NCBI RefSeq assembly: GCF_030936135.1
Contig: NC_082600.1
Span: 27,659,943 to 27,723,942 of the forward strand
Length of the DNA stretch: 64,000 nt
Reading direction: 5' to 3'
DNA from: Gavia stellata
Taxonomy: Eukaryota > Chordata > Aves > Gaviiformes > Gaviidae
The notes below the pieces were generated by a model. The model had not been told where the DNA came from and ran no database searches. It worked only from the letters and a program-made list of their open reading frames with translations. Each line of letters opens with the position of its first letter. The first letter of the stretch is position 1. The translations under genes and the position numbers were made by a program. Below, piece by piece: positions 1 to 11,694 of the stretch.

Positions 1-356
1 GTGAAATCAGAGAGCGTCCGTTTCGCTGTTTCGGTTTTTTGAGACATCTGTTATTCTCGAAGAAACGTCCAGCTTCAACAAGGCCCGCGCGGCCCGGGGT
101 CCCCCCAGTGCCCGCGCCCCCCCCCCCCCGCCCCCGCCCGCCGGCCGCACAGCTCTCGGCAGGCTGCCGGGCCCCGAGAGGGGTTTCTGTGCCGCAGCCG
201 GGCGCTCCGGTGCGGGGCCGCTTCTCTCAGACCCGAACCCGTCGCCACCCCCGGCAGCGCCGTTTTCCGCAACGCCGAGGCGCCCCGGCACAACACCCCG
301 GCCCTCGCGGGTGTCCGCCAGAGCCGACCCCGGGCGGAGGCGGGTCCCGCACTCAC

Positions 357-470
357 CCTGCGCGCCCCTTCCAAGGCCAGTCCGCAGTAGCGCTGCGCGC
401 TCTCCCGCAGGCCCAGCCACAGGCTGGCGGTAGCGACATCCAAAGCATCCCCGCGGCCGCCGGCAGCCAT
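357..470 (-). CDS. MIA2: MIA2 alternative first exon (short cTAGE5-type isoform)
   Basis: An ATG at 470 in a strong context (AAGATGGCTG) opens a 38-codon exon starting MAAGGRGDALDVAT and ending LALEGARR. A consensus donor (GTGAGTG) follows at 356-355 in phase 0. The long isoform also leaves exon 6 in phase 0 at 2685, so both could join the same next exon, which would lie left of base 1. The human short isoform has an equivalent first exon that ends LEELRR just before the shared membrane region; the matching position, phase and RR ending support this call. The product would lack the signal peptide and SH3 domain. The exon sits in a CpG island, implying its own broadly active promoter. The N-terminal sequence itself is poorly conserved, so the assignment rests on position and splicing. 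Confidence 0.75.
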
Positions 471-1024
471 CTTACCGCGGAGCGGCACGGGCCCACCACC
501 GCGCGGCCCTTCCGGCTCGCTGCTTGACAACCGGCCTGTACCACTGCCGCGGCGAGGGGAAGGGGGGGAGTAAAATCCACTGCTGCCGCGGAGAGGGCGG
601 GGAACAACGCGGGCACTGGTGGGAGCAGCCTAAGGAGCCTGAAGGGGGCGGCGGGCTGTACCACTGCGACATGAATGGGGGCGCAACACCACCGCTGGCG
701 CGGCGCAGTGGGAGATACCACTGCCGAGAGAGATCGGAGGGCGACGGCGGTCCCGCCTCGGCCCAGAGCGGGGGAGCCACCGGAGCCGGCTCCGGGTTCC
801 AGAGCCGGCGGGGCTGAGGGGCAGGTGCGCCTCAGGGGTGCCCACTCCGCGCCCTCCCAGCGCAGCTGCCCCGCGCGGGGGGCGGCCGGCGGCTCTGGGC
901 CGGGCGGTGCTGAGGGCCCAGGGAAACGCAGGTCTCCGGGACCTCTCCCGACAGAAGGAGAGGCGGGAAGGACCGACAGCTCCCCTCAGCGTACGGCCGC
1001 CGCCGTCCCCCCGTCCTCCGGTAC

Positions 1025-1033
1025 TGACGTGGC
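1025..1033 (+). promoter_or_regulatory. UPRE/CREB3-type element TGACGTGGC
   Basis: The 9-mer TGACGTGGC lies in the CpG island, 555 bp upstream of the short-isoform ATG and reversed relative to transcription. TGACGTGG/A is the consensus bound by XBP1/ATF6 and CREB3-family factors. The identical 9-mer occurs in the SEC23A promoter island at 48557-48565. Function is inferred. Confidence 0.4.
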
Positions 1034-1314
1034 CCCGCTGGCCACCGACCTACTCCTGTTCCTCAAAGTTTTTCTCAGGGCAACTCACCTCCCCTTTGGC
1101 GTCTGCTGTCTCCATCTGTACCCCTGCAGCAGCAGGTCTTTACAAAAATAAAACTCTCTGGGCTAGATTCCTCGGGAAAGGCCTGGCTGCAGCCGGGGAG
1201 AGTCGCCACCTCGCCGCCCGCCTTCCCAAAGAGGGAGCCGGAGCTGACATTTGCCCGGCGGGGAGGGCGGGGGGGCCAACAGGTGGGTCAGCGGCCGCCG
1301 GCGGCCTCTCGCTC

Positions 1315-1322
1315 TTGCGCAA
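1315..1322. promoter_or_regulatory. Palindromic C/EBP-type site TTGCGCAA
   Basis: TTGCGCAA is the perfect half-site palindrome preferred by C/EBP factors. It lies at the distal edge of the MIA2 CpG island, about 850 bp upstream of the short-isoform ATG. A short motif in GC-rich DNA can occur by chance. Confidence 0.25.
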
Positions 1323-2583
1323 GCGGGTTGCGTACGCGCGCGGGCGGTGCAGCGCCTGAAGGCCGGCGCCGGGGCCGCCTTATGCTCAGGAATAGTTAAA
1401 CGTAGCTTACACTGGATTTCTTCAGCTAAGTTTTTTTTGTTAGAAATTGATCGTAGTGGGGCTGCTGATACACAAACGTAAGGGAAGATGCGCGAAACGG
1501 TAGCTGCAATACCACATAGCAATGGATTCTTTTTCATCTCATTCGCTACGACTAACTTTTTGTATTATATTTTTTCTTAATTTTTTTTACATGTACTTAG
1601 CTGCACTTTTTTTTTTTTTCTAAATGTATGCTAACTCAGTTTTCACAGTGCAAGGTGAGTGACTTGCCTGTGAAGCTGGTACTACCTGAGAGGGACCATG
1701 ATAGGTAGAATGTGGAAGTGGCTTTTTTAGCTGCATCAAACAATACAAGAATGAGTTTGGCCATAGCAGTGAACCATCAATGAGCACTGAAATCCAGTCT
1801 GCTTCATGAGGGGAAAAAAAAAAAAAAGCAAAGCCCTTTAATTTTCTTCTAGGCTGCAATTTAGCCAGAATCTGTCTAAGTACACTGGAAATCAGGTACA
1901 CGTTTATGTGGTTCTTAACCTTCAATAACCCAACCTAAACAAAGTTAGACCAAAGTACCAAAATTAGCGAAGTTTACCACATACCACTTTACCTGATAAC
2001 TAGTCTTCTGTTCAGAGGGGACAGCATAACACCATCTACCTTTTCTCACAATCCTCTGGCACTACTGTTTCTTGCGTGGTTATGTCCATTAAGGTCAACC
2101 TTCACTCTGTCCCTACATTTTGATATTTAAGACATCCCCATAGCAATCATAATCCCATTTTGTATTTTATATATTTGCTTAGAGAAGTATCGTTTACACA
2201 GTTATGAACTGTGGGAATCTTTGGGAATCAAGGCTTTGAAATTACTTTTTTAGAAACATTTCTGGTTACTTTACTCATCCTAACCCAAACTTTCTAAGTC
2301 CAAGCAAATTTAATCAGTACTGTCATGGGAACTAGAGAGAGCTATGAGTTTAATTTAAAAACAAACAAAAAAACCCACCCAAATGCTAGTATTTTGACCA
2401 CTGAGGTGGCTCCTGGCCTGTAAAAAAACCCCAACACACTAAGTTAATCAGATTCTGCAGTGCCAACAACAGAGGCAGATGAACAGTAGCTAACCTGACA
2501 TTTTCTTGTTCCATCTCTAGCTCATTTAGCATCAGATACCCCCAGAAGGAAGGGGACTGCAGCAGGTTTATTTAAAATGATCT

Positions 2584-2605
2584 TTTTTTCTTTCTTTCTT
2601 TCTTT
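2584..2605. repeat. (TTTC)n microsatellite
   Basis: A T-run followed by about five TTTC units lies in the MIA2 intron just left of exon 6. The surrounding intron (1400-2684) shows no other recognisable feature. Confidence 0.7.
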
Positions 2606-2684
2606 AGGAGCTTCATTGCAGAACATAACCAATAACTGGCTTAATTTTGCACTAATGTCAACAATCGCATAAAAAAATTCTTAC

Positions 2685-5600
2685 CTTTTTGATAATACTC
2701 GTCACTGCTGAAAATACAGATTTTATCGATTCCCCGATGTCAAGAGCATTCAAGCACAGAAGTATCTGATATATCCAGCCTCCTTCTGGTTTGTTCATAA
2801 GGAAAAAAAAAAGTTTTACATTGCAATTGTCAACTTAATATAATTCCAACTTTTTTCTTTTTTTAAGATTGCAAATTTGTTTTCCTTAAGAAACTTAACA
2901 CTTACCATTACTTGGAACGTAGTTCTGGATGGCATCTGAGAAAGGCTTTTTGACATCAAATGGAGAATCAGCTACTGAACTGTCTATTTTTTCTTCAGAA
3001 TTTATTGAAGGATTCACTGTTGCTTTTGAATGTTGGTCACTGTCACGTTCACTGTCTACAGCTGCGTTCAGTTCCTGTTCCTTCTCTGGTACATCTTCTA
3101 GTAGCTTTCTTCTACTGCCTACTCCTGCAAATAATTGTGAAGGGAAATCATGCTTATTTTCAGAGGATTCAACTTACACACATACACACTTTTATAAGAT
3201 ATTAACCTCTATAGAGATTTTGATTTTTTTTTATATTTTATTTTCCTCAACTTAAAGCCAAACACTAGAGTGCTACATCAGAGTAAAAATGTGCTACAGA
3301 TTTATGATTTAAGAAATACTGTTTCAAATAATGGTCTCAGAACAGAGTTTGGAGGACAGAGCTTTAAGCAAAACTGGTGATGTAGTGAAGTAGTTAAAAT
3401 CAATGTTCAGGAAAAAATATGCTTGGTTTTGATAGTTAGCCTATAGACTCCCTGTTCAGGATTAGTAGGTTTCTTTCTTATATTATATCCAAATACAAGT
3501 GGGAAAAGCTTTACAAAAAGAACAATTAAAATGCCATGTAGGATTAAAGATTCAAACTTCACTGCGAAATACAAGAAAACACAGACATGCTCATGCAGAA
3601 ATATGACTGAAGGCACCTAGCTGCCTCAGTTTCAGTGACTTGGAGTAAGTTTCAGGAAGCAAATAAAATACCGCTTTCAAAAAACCCCACACCTTGCTTG
3701 CCCATGTAGAAAAGAAATACCATTTACAAATTGATTAATTTTTAATTCTATGCTTCAAGCTACTGCTGGCCAAAGATACCGATCACAAATAGTCCAATAG
3801 TGAAAAGGTAGGAAGAGTCACTGGCTCTTAAACCATTACTATTATATTAATTCAACCTGTATTGTCAGATCCTCAAAATATCATGCATCAGTCATTAATG
3901 ACTATGAGTTAGGCTTGATTTTAAATCACCAGAAGGTGACAGTGTTGTGTCCACTGTATTTTTTTCCTCAAACAAAGCATATTTTGTTCTTGCTAAATCA
4001 CTGTTAGTGAAGCATTAGTCCAGTACCTTTAGCTGCAGTTTGGGCTGCACATTTAATTGTTACAGCAGACAAAAGCTCTGACAGCTCTAGAAGAACATTC
4101 CTTTTTTTCATACATGTTTCCTGCCCAATGTCCAACTTATGCCCCTTGTGTGCAGACAGAATTACTTGTTTCCTCTGCATAACATTGTCTTTACATGAGT
4201 AAGCTGTGATTTCATGATGAATCTTTTCAAATTGCTGGTGCAGCTGCATCAGTTTGCTTCCCTCACAGAGATGCTCTAAGGGTTGCTTAACATCTTGTTT
4301 TAACTTTAAATAAAATTGCTGAAATGTAATAATTTTCTGCACCTTCAACAGATTTAGTAGTATTTTTTTCTTGTTCAGATTCCTTTTCTCATAACTCCAT
4401 CTCATTCTTCTGTGCAGTATTTAATTCTGCTAGTCCTAGTGTCAACCCTATTTTCATTAGGGTTTTTTTGACAAAACATGTATCCTCAGACTTTTTTTCT
4501 ACAGGCTTAATTGTTAGTTTTACTAAATATATTTGCAGAGAACCCTGATGGTCTGGTAAAAATACTACCTGAAACCCTTTCTGTTAGAATATAATTTTTA
4601 TTATTTATATTTCTGGACTTTGACTCTCATTTTCAGATTCTTTCTTTTTTTCTTTCCTTCTCCTATCTTGTTTTAGTAGCAGCAATTAATTTTCAGTATT
4701 ATCCATCCTTTCAGTTACAACAGTATCTTCTTTTTCAACATATACTTTATCAGCCAGGTTTCTGAGCAATCCCAGGTTTCCAGGATTTAATTAATCTGCG
4801 TTTTTTTAATAGCAGTCTGGCTTTCTAGCTTGAGGGTTTTAGGAGACAGTAACTGTAATGCTATTTTTTTTCCCCCTTTAACATTGTCTTCTATTTTAGA
4901 GGCCTTCTAGAGTAAAAGTTAACCTTCAGTCAGATTAATATGCGATTGCTCTGTTGCTTTTATTGTCAATACATTTTCTTTATAAATTTTTTTGGACTTA
5001 GGTTCAGCTGAAGACTTTGGTATTACTGTGCCTTTTGAAGTAGTGTTTGATGATGCCTTCCAAAACTCAGATACATTTTCTATGTTTTTGCATCTTGCAC
5101 TGTCATAACGACTTGAATTGATGGGCCTAAATCTAATGATACAGAATAATCTTTTCTTTATCATATGTGATTTTTATATTTCTTTCTAAGATCTGGATTA
5201 AGACTGTCCTCTGACCCATTCTCTGGTACCCGAAGCTCATGTTGGGAACATGAATCTTCCCATGTTATTTCTTCTTCACCTTTCTGATGATGTTGCACAT
5301 TCATAGGAATTTGTTCAGTTTGTAGCTTCTGTCCTGACAAGCTATCAGCAAGAGCTTCAAGTGTTGTCCTATCTTTTACTAATCTGGTAGATTTTGTTCG
5401 GGTTTTTTTCCCTCCACTGCCCTATTTATTATTTTGCACTGCCAGCTGAAGAGAAAGATCATTCTCTTTGGAGGTATCCGCATTACTGTTACGTGATTTG
5501 TTACGTTTAACCTTCTGATTTGAGGTGCCTTCAGTTTCTTTTCCCCATAGCATTTGATCAAGGCTTACATGGAGGTCTTTTTTCATCATGGAAGCTTAGT

Positions 5601-8600
5601 TCTTCTGTTCTCAGCAAGCAGTTTTTACCTTCCATTCTGAAACTCCATATGTCTTCCAGGTGGCCAATTTCTTCTGCAGTTTTCGTACCTGTTAAACTGA
5701 AGCCACTAGATAAGGGATGAGGAGATAAAGGTTGGTCTGGAGTCAGTGCTTGGGACTCCTCAGATTTCTGATCCTGTTCATCATTAAAAATATCACGACT
5801 GAAATCTTTGATGTTGTTTTCATAAAAACCCAGTGGGTCATTTTTATTCTCTGGTTTGTGAATTTTCTCTTTTACATCACCATACATTTTGAACTGGCTT
5901 TTTGATGCTGAATTTAGTTCTGTATCACAACATTCGACTGGTTTGCCTCTCTCAGATGTTTCCAGAGTAAGACTCTGCTCACTGTCACATGGGGTCTTCT
6001 TAATGCCCAAATGATTATCTGCAGTTCCTGGTAGTTCCCCATAACTTGGTAATTCGTTTTGTGACTTTACAGATTCTTGAATACAAATGTTCAGGTTATT
6101 TTGTTCTTTTTGCGTTGTTTCAACTGTTTCCATTTTTGATTTTCCCTGCAGATGAGTTCCAATTTCCACTGTATTTTCAAAATTTAATTTTGAAGATAAA
6201 TGTAGAGAATCTTTGGAGACAGGGTCATTATAATAACCTTTTATATTGGTGTTTTCCTGACTTTCACTGCTCTTGGAAACATGTTCTTCAGCACTGGAAT
6301 AACTAAACAAGGGTACATATTGTCTTTGAGGTACTTCAGGTTGTACTAGTGTTTCAACAGGTAAAATTTGTGAAGCATCACTATCGCTAACTAATTTGAC
6401 AAAATGTTTTCCTTTCTCATTACTGCATTTGTTATTTTGCACAGCTAGTGAGGAAAACAGATTGCTTTCTTGGATTGCACCCTCATCTTTTTCAGACAGC
6501 TCCTCACCAGCTCTCTGATTTGCTTGTACTTGCATTGCTTTGTTACTATTTCCTTGTAATATTTCATCATCATTTTCAGTTTGAGGGGTTTCTTCACTGC
6601 AAACCACATCATCTTGCAAACTCTGCACTTGCTCATCTTTGGCTGTTGATCTCCGAAACTTCAGTATGTCTGCAAAATGACCAAAAGAGAAGAAATGGCT
6701 CTCTTCTTCAGCTATGTCAGGCTTTTCTTCTGTATTTTTTGTGTCTGAGGGATCACAGTTCTGATGTGGGCTAGGAGAAGAAGAAATCTGATCTGATGCA
6801 ATTGATTGATGTCCTTGTTGACTATCGTATGTGTCCATATTATAATTAATAAAGCTATTATAGATATTTGTATACCAACCTGACTGGCCGTGTTTGCTTT
6901 CAGACTCCCGATTTCTCTTTTTAGCTTCAGTGTTTTTCAGTGGTTGGCTTTCTGAGGCCAAGTCTTGTTCTGAAGTGTAAGGTTCAATTGGCTTCTCTTT
7001 GTCACCTGTTAGTATACCAAAGGATGATTCTGTGCTATTTGAGGTGCTTTTGGTGTTGCTAAGAGTATGCACACTTGCTGGTATCTCACCAGCATCTGGC
7101 ATGTTACTGTTTGAATCTATTACCTCTTGTACATAATTCTCTTCATCTTCTTCATCTGTCACTGCTTTAACTGTCTCCTTTGATTCTTTGTCCCTGTGTG
7201 GTTCTTTCTGGTCTAAAGTCTGCACTTCTTCATTCTTATTTGCTTCATCCTCTGTTTCTCCACTTTGCTGGTCTTCCATAGCAATTGTATCTTTCTCAGC
7301 ATGGCCAAAATTAAGAACATTACTTAAACCCAAATTAAACCAATTTGATTTGGATTCTTGGCTTTCACTCTTTTCTTCTTCTTCTGTCAATAACTCAGTG
7401 ATTGCAGTTTCCTGTTCATTACTGGAATGTCCAGGCACACCAGAAACATCATGGATTTGTGGATCTTTTTTTTCTGATGCCAAACTAACATCCACATTCT
7501 CTTTACCAAAATACAGAAAGTCCGTCAGTCCACCTTGAAACCAAACAGATGATGGGGGTTCTTGTTCCTCATTATCATTTGGCTCCTGTAAGTCATTTTC
7601 AACAGTTACCACTATTTTTCTGCCTCGGTATGTATTTTCTTCTAAAGATTCAGTAATGGCTTTTAAGGGCTCTTCATCGTTTTTACTTCCTGTGGTGAAC
7701 CATCCTGCAATCCAACTAGATTGAGTTGGAATAGGTTCTAGTGGGAGACTGTTTTGCATCTGTGGCTCTTCAGTATCATCTTTTCTGTTCTCATTTTTTC
7801 TAACCAACTTTTTGCTTCCAGACTCCTCCTGAGTGTGAGATTCCTGGGAATCATTTTCAGAACCTGATTCAACTCTTTCTTCCTTTTGCATCAAGTCTCT
7901 TGTATGTTTTAAGAGTTCATTTTCATGCAGCTTTGATTCTGCATCAGATGATGAATATTCACTTTCTTTGTTGTGATCATGTAATGCACTGTCTTCATTT
8001 TCAAAACCGTACTTATCTCCATGAAGACAAAGGAAATCAGTTTCCTAAAAGAACAATATTAACTTTTAAAATGTTTTCATGGGTAATTTTCTACAGCACT
8101 GTGTAGCACAGCAATATATCTTTATTCTCTTTCTTTCTGTGTAGTTGTACATGTGTATAACGTTACATAAAGGACTGTAAGTAATTATATTATTCCTAAT
8201 GATTCTATATAATTTATTAGATAAAAATTATTTTAGAGGACAATAAACACTCAAATGGAGCAATAAAACATGTATTGAATTACCTGAAATAAAACATGCA
8301 TCGACACTTGAATTTCTAACTGGATATTAGATTTTCAATTGCTGTGAACTACATTGGAAAATCTGGTGATGTTTGTTTACCTTAGTGAGCACTTCAACCT
8401 CTTCTGCAATAAAAACTTCCTCAACCTTCACAGCATCTTTTGGGAAATATCCAAAATCCTTTCCTTTCTGTAAAAAATATAAATGGAATGAGAGCATTTA
8501 AACTTCAGTGATAAGTACATTAGGTGCTTGCATATATGCTAGAAAATTATGAATAAACAAAGAATAAGTTTATAGGATTGCCCCCCACTCCCTTCATTTT

Positions 8601-11485
8601 GTTTGGTAAAAAAATATGGTTTATTTTTCCTTCACAAAAGTGTTCCATTTGACACTTCAGAAAGCAAGGGGAAGCGTATTACTCCATACTATTATTTTCT
8701 GTATTATTTTTATGAACATGAGTTTGTGCAGAACCAAATCAGTAGCCTTAACACTGCTTCAGCTGAAGACAGTGTTGTGTGCACAGATGGTCTCAGCCGG
8801 CTCCTACTAAGATCAGCTGCAAATCTCCCATTGACTCAAGTGGGAGAAAAATAATGCCTTAATAACTAATGACCCATAATAAGTTACAAGAAAAGTAGGA
8901 TATGAAATTCAGGTACGAGGCCAGCTGCAGCTGAAGAGAAAATGGCAATGAAGATGGCAACACTACAGAAAAAAGTTGATGATAATGCCCAAAAGAATCA
9001 AGTAAGGGTCAGTCTGACCAAGAAACCAGCCACTAGCTTTACATCAAACGATTGCACATAGCCTTTAATGGAAGAATACGCCTTGGAAAGCAAGGAGGAG
9101 TGAGGTACCTGCAAAGATACTCTTGGATGAAAAAAAGGAAGACAGAATTTCACTCTTAATCAACAAATGTGACAGATCATTTACCAAAAAAAAAAAAAAA
9201 GTTTACCAATATGTTCTCGTTTTGAAGCACTTACACAGTTTTACTAGCAGTTGGATTTGAATCAATGCATCTATTCCTTCTCAGCTATAACTTCACTACA
9301 TTGGCTGTTCTAACTACCTCGTCAATTGTTCCAAATCATTAAATACGCATGATAACTTCTCTGGGAACTTTCCTTGAGCACTGAACTGTGAAGTCAGGTC
9401 CCAATACTGGATCACTGATTAAGCAACTGTAAAACCTTCTTACCTACAGACCTGTAGGTTGGTACCTGACCTGATAGACCTGAAAGTTTTTATGGGAACC
9501 AGATGAAATCATTATAACCAAATGATTAGATGGAGAGGAAAACTTGGATTATGAGCTTGACTTTGTTTCTCCATGAGTGATTTTTGCCAAGATTTTGTTT
9601 TCCCTTTCTATATAAAGATAACCACAATGACCCATCTCCCAAACACTATATTGATCCATGACTGGTTAATATTACAAAAGAGATGGAAGATCCCTGGAAG
9701 CAAGCAGACTGCAGTTGTTATGCTATTATTATGCTATCTAAATTATGTATGGGAAAAGTCTTTCAGATTGAAGTACTTACACTTCCTGTCCACAAATTTT
9801 CATTTTTCCTTGAAAGTTTGGAGTATACCATTATCTCTTCCCCTGTTTTGAAGTTAAGATACCGGCAATCAGGCCCTAAGTAATCTGTAGTGGCTTGAAC
9901 TCTGCTCATTGCCGCTGGAATAGTATGTAGAAAGAAAGAAACAAGTAAGTACAGCAGCCATTTTGTCTGAAGTCAGATAGGTTACTGAAGAAGTCTGATA
10001 TATATAAATACACTAAAATGTTTGTTAATACATCAATATGTGCTTTGTTATGATACTAATCCATTTATATCAAGTGGAAAGCAACTAATGCAAAAAGCAG
10101 CCCTATCCTGTTTTCTTTCCTAGTTACTACAGACATCAAGGAGAAAAGCTCTTGTCGTATATGGGCATTTTCCAGTCCTTATTCAGCCAAGTTTTCAATG
10201 CTGAAATGCGTATGGAGAACCAGCAAGTTCAACTACTAAAGCCAGATCTAAACAGCTAAAAAATATTTCCCAGGCATATTTATAATTGTATATTTTAGAA
10301 TTTCCAAGTTACATCTAGCAATTATTTCAGGGATTTTATCCTCTATTTTGAATACATTTATATTATGAAGAAAATAGGTAAGTTTAAGCAATGTAAACCT
10401 TAAACACATTGTCAAAAACAGTGTTTCCAATTCGAGTGGCTTTAAATTCTCTTTGTCTCCACCCTTGTATCCCCACAGAAACCACTACTGATGCGCTGTG
10501 GTCAGTTTGGAGACCATTGCACATGCTGTTCCACGACAGACATCTCTGAGCATCCAGAACCCACTGAAGTCAGTATGGCTCCACAGGAAAATAAAGACCC
10601 ATCAGCAGAGGAAATCTAAGGTCTCTTCCACTTCAGGACAAGCTATGCACATTGAAAGTGCAACAATTAAGGCTGCCAAACCAATGGAGACAGCGTAGAA
10701 ACAGCTTCAACTACATACGAGTATTACAGGTTTCACAGTGGTAATCAATGGATAATAAATGGAGCATTATTTATCGCTGCCCACTTGTGATTCAGTGGCT
10801 CTGCCTCCTGGGGAGCTATTTACTCCCCAGGAACCCCATAACTAGTTACTGCTCTTACTACATGTTAAAGAAGAAAAAATAAGTAAAGAAGGATTACAAA
10901 AACCCAAACCAAACAGTTTGCTTACAGTAGAAGAAATAGAGTTTTGCAGAATGGGCTGTGAATGTACTATAAACACAAGATATATATAGACTTCTTTCTC
11001 AGTTTATAGCCTACCATTTTTTTGGGTTTTTTAAATTTCTTTTGTACCTGTAAAGAATGAGTTAAAAATACTTCAAAGCTGCTTTATACTGCCTGTTTTG
11101 AGGAAACCTGAGAAAAACTAGCTACTCATGAGTATTTTTACTGAACTTTGATCTTTATATATTTACACAACGCAATCCAGCAAGTATTTTTTTCTTTTTT
11201 TGTTTGAAAAGTTTAAGCCTATTGCTTATAAACTTAGTATATTGACAACAAACATTTTCTATGGCTACTCATTTTCAGTCTGTTTCATTGCTAATTTTGA
11301 CATTATGGTTCGTAATAGCTGCACATACACCATAGACTCCATTTGAAAAAAGAAAACTTTTTTTACTTACTCTCACATTCCCGATCACCACACTTCTTCC
11401 ATTCTGAAAGTACCTTTGTACTCTGCAGACTTGTTAAAAATGAAATTGCTAACAGCAAAATTCTCTGATTCAAGATCTTTGACAT
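2685..11485 (-). CDS. MIA2: MIA2 long isoform (TANGO1-like ER cargo receptor), luminal half, 3' end outside window
   Basis: Six coding exons read on the minus strand: 11485-11371, 9914-9781, 8467-8381, 8044-5629, 3124-2906 and 2785-2685. All have GT/AG borders and compatible phases, giving 1024 codons before the window ends. The start gives a hydrophobic signal peptide (residues 1-22, core RILLLAISFL). A MIA-type SH3 domain follows (about 28-112), with KKCGDRECE, GPDCRYLNF and KGKDFGYFPKDAV clearly matching vertebrate MIA2. Exon 4 is a long acidic luminal region. Exons 5-6 end in a segment like the human stretch just before the membrane domain (DIGESIKSVFSAVTSIIKK). The transmembrane, coiled-coil and proline-rich SEC23-binding parts must lie left of base 1. 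In this family the protein sits at ER exit sites and helps load bulky cargo such as collagens and lipoproteins into COPII carriers. Identity is certain; the exon 4 donor is the least certain junction. Confidence 0.95.
4027..5628 (-). pseudogene. Decayed 3' extension of MIA2 exon 4
   Basis: Directly downstream of exon 4 the minus strand still reads like coding sequence of the same acidic, Lys/Glu/Ser-rich kind, broken by frameshifts and stops. A one-base slip in the A-run near 5578 changes frame into a stretch with DLHVSLDQMLWGKETEG, followed by LAVQNNK and a stop. Further blocks read ALADSLSGQKLQTEQIP (around 5300-5360), an 81-codon open stretch at 4919-5164, and a 133-codon helical open stretch at 4004-4405 containing QLHQQFEKIHHEITAY. 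The last block ends at AAAG|GTACTG (4027), a possible old donor in phase 1, the same phase as the current exon 4 donor. The simplest reading is that the ancestral exon was about 1.6 kb longer and has been lost from the reading frame. Presence of the relic is well supported; its ancestral function is unknown. Confidence 0.7.
5629..8044 (-). CDS. MIA2: MIA2 exon 4, giant acidic luminal exon
   Basis: This 2416-nt exon (805 codons plus one base) follows acceptor TTTTAG at 8050-8045 and begins ETDFLCLHG, the conserved end of the MIA SH3 region. The rest is rich in Glu, Asp, Ser, Asn and Gln and looks disordered. It is punctuated by short aromatic modules such as WIAGWF, VWFQGGLTDFLYFG, NWFNLGLSNVLNFG and FFSFGHFADILKF, which also occur in the human protein in diverged form. 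The open frame continues past the proposed donor at 5628 to a stop at 5558. The donor GAAG|GTAAAA is chosen because it leaves phase 1 and joins the next exon (phase-matched acceptor at 3124) without a stop. A donor-like GTAAGC slightly further on would create a stop. Confidence 0.9.
8890..9200 (+). pseudogene. Possible processed retrocopy fragment with poly(A)
   Basis: Within MIA2 intron 2 the plus strand has a coding-like block around 8930-9050. It contains AAAEEKMAMKMATLQKKVDD and ends in TAG, followed by about 140 nt and a run of about 15 A at 9185-9199. Sense-strand coding composition ending in an A-tract suggests a LINE-mobilised cDNA fragment. I do not recognise the parent gene and could not define target-site duplications. 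A chance open stretch next to an A-run is the alternative. Confidence 0.3.
10806..10832. repeat. Perfect 10-bp inverted repeat
   Basis: TCCTGGGGAG at 10806-10815 and CTCCCCAGGA at 10823-10832 are exact reverse complements separated by 7 nt, in MIA2 intron 1. No function is apparent. Confidence 0.6.
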
Positions 11486-11694
11486 TTTAGATTAAAACTA
11501 GAATGCGCTGAAACTGTGGAAACTGCATCAATGTGCGGTTAGCAAGAATATTCTACGTTATTTTTCTTAGCTTAACAAAACATTGCAAATAAACTTATAA
11601 TCCTATTTTCCCTCTCTCATCTGCTTAAACAGAAGTACACTATGCTAACCTGCTAACAATCTGCAAAGTCAGGTGTCCTGATTATACACATATG

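Larger units (their letters stand above)
60..1400. promoter_or_regulatory. CpG island, internal promoter of MIA2
   Basis: GC- and CpG-rich DNA surrounds the alternative first exon at 357-470, in contrast to the AT-rich flanks. No TATA box is evident. It is the expected promoter of the short isoform transcribed leftward. Many open frames across it are by-products of GC composition and were not annotated. Confidence 0.75.

Noticed and set aside
5558-5628. Reading exon 4 of MIA2 through to its stop at 5558 as the protein's C terminus
   Set aside because: Exons 5 and 6 downstream clearly encode conserved MIA2 sequence and join in phase through the donor at 5628, so the in-frame stop is probably intronic. 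A minor short luminal form cannot be excluded.
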